A stretch of DNA of 64,000 bases from Vicugna pacos. Taxonomy: Eukaryota > Chordata > Mammalia > Artiodactyla > Camelidae. Position numbers and translations under genes: made by a program. The stretch lies in the NCBI RefSeq assembly GCF_048564905.1, contig NC_133007.1, positions 21,512,001 to 21,576,000 of the forward strand, given 5' to 3'. Under the pieces are notes generated by a model, which saw only the letters and a list, made by a program, of their open reading frames with translations, was not told the DNA's origin and did no database searches. Shown here piece by piece: positions 42,001-55,600 of this stretch. Positions within the stretch are counted from its first letter, which is position 1. Each line of letters begins with the position of its first letter.

Positions 42001-43503
42001 GGAGTGACAAGATTATACTCTTCCTGCCCCTCAGAGTCTGAGTCATGTTCAGCATCTTTCTGAGTGAGTAAGTCACACGTTTGATCTTTTCCATTGACAG
42101 GCTGGCCCATCTCTGTCCCCTCCTCGTCCTCCACAGTTGTTCCACTGCTGTCAGAGCAGCTGTTGGAGATGTGCCTAGGCTGTTGCCTGGCAGTTGTAGT
42201 GCAAGCGTTCAATTTCTCATACCCATGGGAGAGCTTGATGTATCCTGTGTGGCTGGCGGTTGGCTCTGGAACACATTGTGCAAGGTTGGTAAAAAGTGTG
42301 CCAGCCCTCACCTCTCTCTTGCTCTATGCAAGGGTCCAAGCTGCTCTGACTCCTACCCCAGATAAGGCCTAGAGAACTGAAGGAGAGGCTGTTTTCCTGT
42401 CCCCTCAGGAGGTTCCATTCTACTCTCCCTTCCTCCTTTCTTTTAAGCATTCACTTATTCATTCATCGGGCATGACATGTGATGGACTCAGCAACTGTCA
42501 GTGGGCAGAAGTGGCCCCAGTGAATAAACCATCCTAAGTGCCATGATAAGTACTCTGGGGAAACACAAAGGTAAATTAGACCTGGTCTCAAAGGAGTACA
42601 CTGTCTAGCTAGAGGTCACAGGATTAAGGACCTACTGTGTGCCAGGCAATGTTCTAAATGTTTTTCATGAATAAATTCATTTAATCTGCATAAAACCCAT
42701 GCAGCATAGACAATAACTATCTTTATTTATGTTTTGCAGATGAGGAAACTGGAACATATGAAGGTTAAATATTTGCCCAAGTAAGTGGGAGGGCCAGGAT
42801 TTGGAGACATGCAGTTTGGTCCCTGATGTTCTTAATCACTACTCAATACTGCCCCCTGTGGGCTTTGTGTGTGGGAGGGGGGCGGGGAGTAGATACAGGG
42901 TGGCCTGGTTCAATGCTGAGTGACAATAGTGGTTACCACCTATTGAGTGCACACTGTGGGTATTGCCCCACGCAGTCCTCACAGCAACTCTGAGAGGCTG
43001 GTGCCCTCATTTTGCAAAGTAAGGAAACTGAAGCTTAGAGACTGAACTGCCCAAGATAACTAAAAAGGAGGAGAGCTAGGATTGGGACATAGGATTGTTT
43101 GACCTTAGAATTCATATAGCTGACCACTAGGTTATCTTGAACAGATAAAGCCCGTGAGGAGCCATTGATGGTTTTCGAGTAGTCAGAGTTAAGCTTTGCG
43201 AAGAGGGAGCAGAAAGGATAGAAAGGAGAAACTCTGGAGAGGGAATGGTCAGTTAGGAAACAGTTACAATATTTTAGGGAAGAAGTTATAGGAATGAGAA
43301 TGTCTGTTAATAAGGATTGTTAAATAAATTAAGGTACATTGTACAATGGAATAAATGGAAGTGAGTCTTAGTCTGCATATGCTAATATTACTAGGATCTA
43401 CTGTTAAGTTAAAAAAGTAAGTTTGCAGGGGGAGGGTATAGCTTAGTGATAGAGCATGTGCTTAGCATGCATGAGGTCCTGGGTTCAATCCCCAGTACCT
43501 CCA

Positions 43504-43543
<40 letters not shown>

Positions 43544-43665
43544 ATACCTATTTACCTACCCCCAAGAGACTGATTTTTTTAAAAAAAATTTAAATTAAAA
43601 ACCATTTAAAAAAAGCAAGTTCAGAAAAATGTTATAGATTGCTCCCATATGTATAATCAAAAGAA

Positions 43666-43697
<32 letters not shown>

Positions 43698-46600
43698 ATG
43701 TGTATGTACATGGCCTGTAAATGCATTAAAATGATCTGAAAGGATTTAGACATGCATATATCTTTATATATCTTAACAGTGGAGGTCTCTTCAGGGAGAG
43801 ACTTGGAGATTGGGATTTAGAAGGAGATTTACTTTTAATTTATACCTTACTTTATTTAAATTATACCTTGTGAATATATGACTTTTTAATTAAAGAAAGA
43901 ACCTATTCAATAAAACAAGAAAATTGGTGACAGCATGAACTCAGACAGCAGCAGAGTCTTTAGACAAAAGGAAACTTTGGAGACGGAGCGGAGAAATTAA
44001 GGAAGAAGGCCTTGGGCACTGAGAAAAGGTGCTGAGGGAGGAGGGAGGTGGAGGGATGACAGTGGTGTCCTCAGCACTGTTTTACTCCTCCTCCTCTTCC
44101 CAGGGTGCCAAGGAAGGAGGGTTCAGGCTGGGGGAGACCAGGGTCTGTCCTGCCAGCTCTGAAGAGGAAGCTGATGGGAATCTCCACAGTCCAGCCTCAT
44201 TTCCATTTCTTGCCCCCTTTTTCTTGGTTACACTTTCCCCCGAGAAAAGACTACACTGTTGGATTACTTGAGGTCCTGGCTCCCCCAAACAGTCCCTCCT
44301 TCTATTCCATTTCCTTGGGGGGATCCCCTCCATGAGAGGTGACACAGGTTTTTAAAAGCAGGATTTGTCTGAGTGGCCAGAATTTGGGGGTTCCTTAGTA
44401 CTCCAGAGCTCCAGAGTTCACGGTGGTAATTTAGGATACTGAGGTTTGGGAGTGAGAGAGTAAGGTGCAGGCATCTCAACTCTCCACCCAGCACGCATCA
44501 CAGCAGCTCCACTTTTACATGCATTGTGCTATTGAGGTGTTGCACAATATTCTGTTTGAAAAAAGCATTCCTTAGTTTTTTTAAAAATTGGAAAACTGCT
44601 GCCTCAGTAATACTCAGGTAATAAGTGTCTAGACAGTCTCATGGGTTTTTATTTCAATTAAGTTTTAATTTTGCTTCTGCCACAGATTTTCTATTCTATC
44701 TGGCCTTTGTTTCTTCATTCTTGGCAGTGGAGACAATAATTCCATTCTCAATATGGGCCACATCCAAGTGATGACAGTCAATGCCTGAGGAATCCTAGAG
44801 ACCTCAGAGGACAGAGGACAGAGTAACAGAGAACTATGGTTACTATCTTGACCTCCTGGTTGTGGCTTTTGTTTTCCAAACCACCATCCCTTAGCACATT
44901 GCTTCTCAAAATTTAATAGACATGTGATTCACCTGCAGATCTTGTTAAAATGCAGATTTGCATTCAGTACTCTGGAGTGGTGCCCAAGATTTACATTTCT
45001 AACCAGCTCTTGGGGGATGCCCATGCTGCTGGTCACACATGCAGACCACACTTCGGGTAGTCATGCTCTGGAACTTTCATCTGGCCCACTGGCCCATTAG
45101 CCTGTGTCACTGGTGATATATTACCTGGTATGTCAGCTGGGGCCTCAGCTTGGCTGGAACTGAAGTCTGGGGCTGAACCTGAGAAGCCAAGTTTGAGAAG
45201 GGTTATCAACGGGGCTGTGAGGAGAAAGAGAGCCTCTGAATCTAAGAATCAAAGGAGACGGGGAGAGATTCTGAGGACATAGACAGGGAAAAGGCTTTAG
45301 GGAAGAGGGTGAGCCCTGATGTGAGTACAAGCCCATGAGAAAGGATGGCCAGAGTCTAGGGTCACCCTCGTTTGAGGAGAAGGCTCTGGAGCTTCCTGCC
45401 ATACCTCTGGAAGGGAGAGCTCTGTCGTCTCTGTGGTAGCCACTCACCAACTCAGTTTACTGGCTTACAGTAATCCTTCCAGGGACCTTATGTGTTCTAA
45501 CCACTCTGTTCTTTCTGGCAACTACTTCATTCTCACTTCAATACTGACATTCCAGAAGGAGCTGCCAATCACAAAGCTCATCCCCTTGCCCAGGCAATAG
45601 TCACATGACAGTGCGGGGCCAATCAGAGATATTGTTGAGATTCCTCAGATTGGAGTTGGAGGGAAACATCTTTGTTCCCTTCCTGGAGTCAGAACTACTA
45701 GTATGTGTGAGTCTGGCGCTACCAGTGGCTGTGTTTTGGTACATTCCTGCTCTGCAGCTGCCTGCAGTAAGAGAGAGACAAGCTGGCTGAAAGGGAAAAA
45801 TCAGGATGAGACATGGAGAGTTCTGGTGACTTTTAAGTGCCAGTGACATTTATCTCTAGGCCAGCTCTCTCCCTTCCTTCCCCACAGATTGCTTATGTGA
45901 GCCCCCGAATAATAAATCACTCCTCCCTCAAGCTGAGAAGAAATGGAGTATCGGGAGGGAAGGAGTTGGAAGGGATTATGAGAGGACAAGGAAGCCTCCA
46001 AAGGTCCCAGGGAAATGGCCCAGCGCCGGCAGATGTCATCGATCTCAGAAACCCACCTCGTCTCTTTTGCTTCCAAAAGTACCAGATGGAGATCCCAAAG
46101 CACAGAACAATGAAAACCAACAGGGAGAACCCAATCCAAAGCTTTGTACTTCTCTGAGGCCCTGTGAAGAGACAATGAGTGATTTCAGTATAAATAATAA
46201 CAAGGGAGTTGGAGCAACAGTGGGCAGAACATAATGGCCATCCTATCTGACTCTTTAAATTCCATGCTATTGTAGGAAATATTCCTTTTCATTAATTCAA
46301 TCTACAACTATTTATTGGACAGTCATATTCTAGGCAAGACGTTATAGCAGTACAGAAGGCAGACACTGCCCTTGGGTGGAGTGGTTTATGGCTTCCCAGG
46401 GTCACAGAGTTCTAAGTACCTAAACTGGGATTTAAATGCAGGCTGCCGATCCTACACACCTGTATCCATCACGCTACACTGCTCTTCTCTATAAATGGTG
46501 TAAGGGAAGTTCTAGGCTCAAGACTAGTCCAGATTCCTACTGATCAGGGTTCTAAATCCATTTACAAGGCACAGCCTGACCCAGCGTTGTCACATCCTGG

Positions 46601-49600
46601 GTAGACCTTCCTTTTTTTTCTACTTCCCTCCAGGGAAGAGCAGAATAGAGAACTAAAGGTTCCAATCTTGCTTCTGCTGTGTGACCTTGGGAAGGTGTCT
46701 TACCCTTTCTGAGTCTCAGTTTCTTTATCTGTGTAATGGAGAATACTAAGAATCTCTGCTGCATAGGATTGTTGTGAAGGTTGATTGTGCGAAGGCACAC
46801 AAGGACTACAATAGTGCTTGACGTCTAGTAGGAGCCACTAGGACTTTCCTTCTAGCTCCCCCTTGCACAGCCCATGTTCCTTTGTAGTCTGCATGCCTTC
46901 CCATATCAACTTGTCATCAACTCTTTCCTACAAACCTCCAACGTTGTGCTGCCCAATAAGGTAGCAGCCACAGGCCGTGCATGAGCCCTTGAAATGTGGT
47001 ATGTTTGAGAAATTAAATTGTCATTTTAATTTTAATTAATTGAAATTTAAATTAAAAAACAGCTACTCAATTCCTTAATGAAAAACTGGTAAGTGTATTT
47101 GGAACAACTTGGATATGAACATATTTTTTCAACTGTTAATTGTATGAAATCAGAATACAGATCAAGTACTTCCTGTGCAAATTTAGCATCTGAACTGAGA
47201 TGTGCTGTGAGTATAAAGCACATATGGGATTTCAAAGACTTAGTATAAACTGAAATGGAAATTTTCTCATGAATAATACTTTGTATTGAGTATGTGTTGA
47301 AATGATCATATTTTGGATATAGTGGGTTAAATAAAATATATTATTAAAATTAATTTTACTTGTTTCTTTTTGCTTTTTTCTAATATGGTTATTAAAATTG
47401 AAATTACATATGTGGCTTCCATTATATTTCTATTGGAATACGCTGCTGTAAAAGCCTTGCTCAACTCCCTCACTGCACTTCATAGAGAACCCTTCAGAAT
47501 GAAAACTCTTGGATCTGAGGACCCAAGGCTCCGAGGTCTGGCTAAACATAGATGGAGAGCAACCTGGACAGATGTTCCCAGAAAGAAACTGCCGGGAACT
47601 GTTGCTAACAGGGTTGCTGGCTGTGCATGTGAAGTTGGGGTGGTTTTCTCCACTTCTCCAGGAGATGTTGAGGCGAGATCCTCCTTGGGACAGGACAGCT
47701 TCTTTCTGCAGGGGGGTCCAACTGTATGTCACGTTGTGTCCACTGTCTTCCACTGAGCATGTCAGGCTGACCCTGCAGATACTAGCCTCTGTGGGCCAGA
47801 GGCTAGAGGTGACTTTTGGCTTTTTCAGCCTCCCTGTGTGAGGAGAAAGGCAGATGGGATCTAGAGTCAGGCCTGCCCACTGGGCAGTCACCATGTCGTC
47901 ACACATTCAAAATGTATATTCATGAAGTTGTGTGTTGACACTTCCTTAGGGCTGGGAAGTTGCCTCTGGGAGTATACCAGGCCTTTCCCTTGATAGCTAT
48001 GAAATCTCAGACACATCCCTGTATCTCTTTGAGCTTTTTTAATTTTTAAATTAATTTCTGTTTGTTTTTGTTTTGGGGGGAAGTAATTAAGTTTATCTAT
48101 TTACTTATTTATTTCAATGGAGATACTGGAGATTGAACCCAGGAGCTCGTGCATGCTAAGCACACACTCTAGCCACTGAGCTATACCTTCTCCCCTCTCT
48201 TTGGGCTCTTGAGGTCCAGATGTGAAATAAAAGAGTTAATGAAAAGTGAAAAAAGATATCACATCATTCTATACAGTATACTGTGAAGAAGAAGTGAACA
48301 CATCAACACAAAGAACCACAAAGCAGGGGAGGGTATAGCTTAGTTGCAGAGTGCGTGCTTAGCATGCACAGAGTCCTGGGTTCAATCCCCAGTGTTTCCA
48401 TTAAGATAAACAAATGCATAAATAAAAAACCTAATTACCCCTCCAAAAGAAATAAGCACAATGCTTCTACATGCCCTGAGGTCCTTCAAGACTTACATTT
48501 TGAGGCCTCATCATCTAATTTATTTACTCACATGAAGTGAGGAATTTGAAGACATGAGCCCAGCACTGACACAAGTAAGTGCTCAATAAGTGTTAACAAT
48601 TTTAAAAGCAGTGTAAGTCTGGCACCCTTTGTTCCCAATTTATTATTATTTTTACTTGATCTACCTCTTGGTTACTTGATATGTAAATCACAGTAGATGT
48701 GAGCTTGCATATTTTAAGAGGACCATGGGTACCACTGAGACGCCAAGTAGGGGACAAGTTGACCACGTCTGAATGACACAGGTGGAGGAGCTGGCAAATA
48801 GAAATTATACAAACTGTCCAGCCAAGCTCCCGTGAGGCCCAGGGCTGAGGAGGAAGACTGTAAGTTTTATTCCCACACTCAGGGAAGCTGAATAGTTCTC
48901 TAAACTCTTGAAGGTCACAAAGTCTTTGGACACTAAAGGCTTTCTCCTCAGTCCTCTCTGATTTTATGCCAGCCAGTTCTGCCCTTAGGCAAAATGATAA
49001 TGTTCTATAAAAATGTAGGTTGGAGAGGTCTTGGTCTCACTTGGTGATCAATGCAGGAGGATGGGGCAAGTACCAAAAGTTGGATGGTTGAGGCTTAACT
49101 GGAAGCCTAGAAGAAGGGGGATGTGGGCTGGGAAATTCTACCCAGCTGCTGGTTGTATTTTCCTCCTGTAAATTGACTGGTGTGAACTGAGTAGCTGTCC
49201 TAGTGGTCTGAGGGATTTTGTAGGAGGAGAGGCCTGAGGGAGGAGGTAGGTGGGAGAAGCTGCAAAGAGGAGAAATCTTTCAGGGAAGAATTCTAACGAT
49301 GGGAGCTCTATTCAGAAACTTACGGTAGATGAGCAGGATGATATGTTCAGTGCTGATAATTCTGGAGTTTGAGCACACAAAGGCGTGGTAGGGGCCAGCA
49401 TCCTCCATCTTCAGCTGGCCAATCTTCAGGGAGTAGTCCTGGCTGGAGATCTGCATCGTGTTCTTATCAGGATCCTTGAACTTAATGAGCTGATTGACTG
49501 TTGCTTCTTGTCCCCTCTTTTTGCTGATAATAGTCGTGTTAAACATCCAGACAACTTTTTCTACATCCTGACTGTCTGGGAGTGCTAGGGGCAGGGTGAT

Positions 49601-52600
49601 GGACTCTCCCAGGATCCCTGCCACTGTCTCCCCCATTGGTCCTCTTCTGGAGGCTCCTAGATCTGCAGTCAGAGATGAGACATTGCAGCTTCAGCCACTG
49701 GCCCTGCTCACTTAACCCTCAGCCTGCCTGAAGGGGACAATAGCCCTATAGATCCTCCTGCCCAGGTCCCTTCTCCCTTTCTCTGATGAGGCATCCCCAC
49801 TGATTTCCCATGACCACTTGTCATGCACAGGCATGTACTTGGCTCTGCCTATAGCATACCCAGGCCTCCCCTGCCCTCTCTGTCCTTCTGAGGAGACCGT
49901 AGGAGACATCCCTACCCAGGCAAAGGACAATCTGGATTTCTGCATCCACACTCTTTTTCCCTCCCTTTCTCTACCGTTAGAATTGCACAGCGCCCTGGGA
50001 GTTCCAAAGTCCCCTGTCAGTCTGTCTCAGGCTCCTGAAGGTAGAGAAGAAAGGATTTTCATGTCTATTTTCTTGCCTCCCTACCTCACCTGTGTCTTGC
50101 CAGAATCCTGGGATTTAGACTCTATAGTGGCTCAGACTGTCTCTGGAATCCCCTGGAGAGCCTACATGGAGCCAGTTACCTGTACAGAACTGCCAGGTGT
50201 GGATGGGACGGGAGCTGCTCTGGCTGACCGGGTTCTTGGCTGTGCAGGTGATTGACAGGTCTGGGTCACAGGGCAACCAAGAGATAGTGAGAGTGGAGCC
50301 GACCCAGGATTCAGAAGCATGGGGGTCCCTCGAGGTCCAGCTGTACAGAACATCTTCCCCTGCCTGCTCCACGGAGCATATCAGGGTGATGTTACAGGAG
50401 GCATTCTCAGACACGGTCATAGACTTCACGGTGACTTGAGGTTCCTGAAGCTGCTCTGCAGGGATAAAGGCAGCGGGGAAGCTACTCAGATCCCTTTCCT
50501 AATAGGAAAGAGCTAAGAGAAAAAGGTGGTGATGGTACAGAAGCTGGGGGCAGAAGGGAAAGGCCAGCATTATCTGTTCCAGTGGGACGTTTTCTCTTAT
50601 TTTATAGCAGGCTGGGTTGAGTGCCTCTCCTCTGTGCTTCCGCAGTATCCTCTCTGGGTATTATCACCAGGACTCAACACAACAGTAATCTGATTATGTC
50701 TCTCTCTCCCCGACCAGTTTGTGAAATCCTTGAGGACAGGGCCTGTGTCTGAACATCTAACACCCGCCTGGCCCATGAAAGGCACTCATAAATGTTTGGT
50801 AAATAAGTGAATGAATGAACCAGTCTCAAACACTGGGGAGCTGGAACGTCTGTTTCTAGAATTTGAGTTGCCCTGGCCTTTTGGTCTAAATTTAGGACCC
50901 ATTGTGCTTCCAGATCTTCTTCCTGGTGCTTTCCTTCCCTTTCGTTCCGTCTCTTCTGTTCAGTGTGTGTGTGTGTGTGTGTGTAAGTTTACTTTCTTTT
51001 TTTTTTGGATAGGCAAGACATACATAAAATTGAATTGGCAATGATACAAAAGGTCATACACACAAAAAGCTAAGCTTTCTTGTCCCCAGCCACTTACTTC
51101 CTCTCCCCAAGAATTATTGTTCCTGGAGACCATAACTATTGTGGGTTTCTTGTTGATCTTTCCAGAGAGATTCTAGTTATAGACACATATGTGATAGCAC
51201 ACTATACATACTGTCCTGAGCCTTTAAAATTTTTAATAATGTATCTTGGAAATTGTTGTATGTTAGTACATATTAAGTTGATTCATTCTATTTCTGTTAG
51301 TTGCATAGAATTCCACTTCCTTAATATACAGAGTACCCAAAAATCAACTAAAAAAGGTCAAACAACCTGATAGAAAATGGTGTCATAGGCTGAACTGTGT
51401 CCTCTCAAACTTCATGTGTTGAAATCCTAACCCCCAGTACCTCAGAATGTGATTGTATTTGGATGTAGGACTATATTCGGAAATAGAGGTAATTAAGTTA
51501 AAATAGGATCATTAAGATGGTCCCTAATCTGATATGACTGGTGTCCTTTTAAGAAGAGGAGATTAGGACACAGACAATGCAGACAAACAGACAACCTAAG
51601 GATCTGAGGACTTAGAGAAAGAAGGTGGCCACGCGCAAGCCAAAGAAAGAGGCCTCAGAAGAAACGAAACCTGCTGACACCTAGACCAGCCTCCGGGCTT
51701 GTGAGAAAACAAACCTCCGCTGTTTAAGTTACTCAGTCTCTACTGTTTTGTTACAGCAGATCCCTAGCCAGCCAGTACAGAGTCTGGCACCAGAAGTAGG
51801 GTGCTGCTGCAAGAAGTACCCCAAAATGTGCAAGTGGCTTTGGAACTGGTTAATGGACAGAGGCTGGAAGAGTTTAAGTCATATGTTAGAAAAAGCCTTT
51901 ACAGTCTTCAAGAGACTCTTCATAGAAATATGGATGTTTAAGGTGATTCTGGTAAGTGCTCAGAAAGAAGAGAGCTATAGAGAAAGTTTCTATTATCTCA
52001 GAGATATACATATATTATCGTTAACTTAACCTTTGTAGAAAGATAAACATTAAAGGTGTTTCTGGTGAGGTATCAGCTGAGAGTGGAAAATATGTTATTG
52101 GAGGAAAGGTAATACTTATTACAATGTGGCAAAGAACTTATACAAATGTGTTCTAGTGTCTTGTAGAAAGTAGAACATTTCAGTGATGAACTGGGTGTTT
52201 AGGTAAGGAAATTTCTAAACAAAGTGTTGAGGGCTTTGCCAGTCTTCTCCTTCTGCTTGTAGTAAAATATGGGAGAAGAGAGGTAAGTTGAGGAAGGAAT
52301 TGTTAAGCAAGAAGAAACCAGAATTTTTAAGATTTGGAAAATTCTCAGCCTATCTAAACCGCAAAAAATGAGAATTTGTGTCTGGAGAGAACACTGAGGG
52401 TATGACAACGTTGGCTGAGAAGATCCTGGTGTGATTCATGGATCCAATCAACCATTTCAGTAGAAATTCTGACAGCTTGGACAGATGGACAAGATGGCAC
52501 AAAGTGAAGGAAGACTGTAAGACTTTTGGGATTCCAAGGGATGAGCCGATAGAGCTATCCAGCTGAGACTATGCCTCACCCTTCAAGAAAAGGGAAGAAT

Positions 52601-55600
52601 AACCCCAAAGTCAGTTCAGACAGAGGTTGACAAGGCTGCCAAGGCCACCATGGGCCTAGAGGGCACAGCCCAGGGGAAGCTGGTGGAATGGTTTCCTCCT
52701 TGGTTCCACGGGGCAGGGCTGCTGCTCAGGGCCAGCGTTTAACGAGGTGGAGCTGCCACCCCAGCGGGCCTGGAGGATAGATCATAGAGCCAAAGAAGAT
52801 CATTCTTGAACTTCAAAATCTAATGGAATTTGCCCTGATAGGTTTTGGACTTGTCTGGGACTTGTGGCCCCTTTCTTCTTTCTGATTTCTCACTTTGGGA
52901 ATGCAAATGTCTTATGCCTGCTTTTATCATACAAGCAGGTAACTTGTCTGATCACAGGTTCACAACTGGACAGGAATTTTGCCTCGGGGTGATTTGTACC
53001 TCAAGTCTCATTTATACATGATTTAGGTGATATTTAAATAAGATTTTGGACTTAAAGATGGAATGGATTAAGACTTTTGGGGCTGAATGTATTTTGCATG
53101 TGAGAAGGACACGTGTTGTGGGGGGCCAGAGGCAGTTTTATGGGCTGAATCATGTCTCCCCCAAATTCATATGTTGAAGTCATAATCCCTAGTACCTCCG
53201 AATGTGACTGTAGTGGGAGACAGAGCTTTTAAAGAGATAAAGTTGAAATGGGTTTGTTTGTGTGGGCCTTAATCCAGTATGACTGGTGTCCTTATGAAAG
53301 AGAAGATTAAGACACAAACAAGACAGACAGAGGGACGATCAAGGAGGACATATTAAGAAAGCAGCCATCTGCAAGCCAAGGAGCAAGGCCTCAGAAGAAA
53401 TCAAACTTGCTGACATTTTGACCTTGGACTTCTACCCTCTAGAATTGTGAGAAAATAAATTTCTGTTGTTTAAGCCACTCAGTCTGTGGTGTTTTGTTAT
53501 GGCGACCCTAGAAAGCTAATACAGATGGTTAACGGAGAGTTGCAGAAGAGAGAATACAAATGGCTTTTCAACACATTTTGGCTATTTTTCACTCTTGACA
53601 CCTGCATTTATGGAACTGGGTGAGAATGGCCAATGTGATAGTTCGCTTTGTCCTAGAAAGAGAAATTCCTGGAGAGGAAAACACACAGCTTTTAAAAATT
53701 AAATGTCAAAACACACAGACGCTCTCTGGAACTCACCATAGATGTGCAGAGTGAATTCCTCATTTCTGGTGACATTAGAATTCACTTGGTTTATCTGGGC
53801 TTGGTAGGATCCTGCATCTTTCACAGTCAGCTTATTGATAGACAAAGAGTTGTTCTGGGTGAAGATATTTACTCGGCCCTGGTAGCTTTTATCCATAAAG
53901 ACAGTAACTCCTCTTGGGTATGCTAAAGCAAGAGCTCCTTGGGGACCACTCCAGGTGATATGTTCAATCTCTGTGTCTGCTGAAATGTCCAGGGAGAAAG
54001 TTACTGAACCTCCTAGAATGCCTTTCACCACCGCTGGGGCTGAGTCCTTTCCAGAAGCTCCTAGCCCTGCAAAGACAGGAGAGGGACTTGGAGGAGCAGC
54101 TGGACTCCTTAAGCCAGCCTTCATTTATTCATTCAATAAACACATATTGGGAGTAAATACCAGATGTTGAGAAATAAGACAAGATTCTGGCCCTTCTTTC
54201 TCTAGACCCATTGTCTAGAAAATTTCTTCATTCATTTGTTCATTCATTCGTTTACCAAACATTTGCTCCCTCAAATGTAGTGACAATAATCAGTAAAACA
54301 GACTTTATAGGTTGCTGTTCCAACAGGGAAATTAGTATTGTGACTTTGGATGAATTTCTGAATTTCCCTGAGAATTAGTTTACTCAGCTATAAGATGGAA
54401 ATGTTCACACCTGTTCCATCTTCCTTCAGGAATATGGTAGAGATTAAATAAAAATAAGTTGCAGTAAATCCTAAAGAAGTAAAATGAAGTAAAAATGGAG
54501 CATCTTTTTAAAAATCAAATGGATTCATGGATGGCTAACGAGGTGGACAGATGAATAGGTATGTGAAAAAACAAGTAAAATACCAATGGTAGAACCGAGA
54601 GGAAAGGTGTATGAGTGTTCATTGCAAAATTCTTTCAAGTTTTCTGTATGCTCGAGAATTTTCATAATTAAATGTTGGGAACAACAGGAGCATCTCTCAC
54701 CTCTGTCTCATTTTACCTTTCCTCATCGTCCAGGGCATCACAGACTGACTTTGACTTGGCCAGGGAAATCTGGTCTGTCCTTAGGAACAAGTTTTGGGGT
54801 TGGAGGTAGTAGGCATTGATTCAGCTCCTGATTTCTTCATCTCAGGAAAGTCTCAGATTGCTGATAAACATTGTTCCCAAGGCTTCCAGAAGCCTGACAT
54901 CTGGCCACGGCAGCTTTACTCCCTTGTAGAGGCCCTGTGAGTGTCTGCTGGTTGGCCCCAGCCTGAATTCCCTGATTCCAGGGCTTCTGAGGCTCTAGAG
55001 AGTGCTCTGGAAAGCTAGACCAAATCAGGTGGGCTCCGGACCCAGACTACACCAGGGATTCTGGGTGGAAAAATACGTAGAAGATGTTAGAGAGAGAGGA
55101 GAGGCCAAAGTACAGCCTGGAGGGATGGGAAAAGGTTGAAGTGTGTTCTGAAAGCATAAAGGGTTTACAGAATATGTGGACGCAGAGGAGACACTCCAGC
55201 TGGTGCAGGCCAGAACCCCATCAGCTGAGCATTTGGACCCTGGGGAGAGACAGCTAGGGAAGACTCAGTACGGGAGACCCTGGATGTGACAGGGTCAGTT
55301 CATTGCAGGTGGATGCTGGGGGCAGATTCAGAAGACAGAAGCTGAGTTGTGTGATGCTGGCTTGAAGTTGACTGAAAGAGAGCTTTTCCCACCCAGAAGA
55401 CACTGCTTATGCTTGCCATGTGCATATTAGGCACTTTGTAGAAATCACTTCATTTAATCCTCAAAACTGTCTAATAAGTAGCCCCATTTTTCAGACGAGG
55501 GGCTGAAATTTAGAGAGTTTTAGCCACTGGACTGGGATGACCGAGTTGGTCAGTTGCAGAGCCTAGATTCTGTGTACAAGACGCCCCGAGTGTGGAGGCT

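Larger units (their letters stand above)
51382..53530 (+). mobile_element. MaLR (ERVL-MaLR, MLT1-type) endogenous retrovirus-like element, LTR-internal-LTR
   Basis: About 2.1 kb with two matching LTRs in the same orientation. The 5' LTR is about 51382-51780, the internal part 51781-53125, and the 3' LTR about 53126-53526. Just inside the 5' LTR, CTGGCACCAGAAGTAGGGTG is a tRNA-type primer-binding region typical of the group. Flanking AATGG and GATGG may be a worn 5-base target duplication. It is an old non-coding fossil, antisense to LY9 in intron 2. Confidence 0.85.

Noticed and set aside
43428-43500. A functional tRNA-Ala gene
   Set aside because: The tRNA-like head is part of a dispersed SINE with a tail and many sister copies in the window; the cloverleaf stems are not all complementary.
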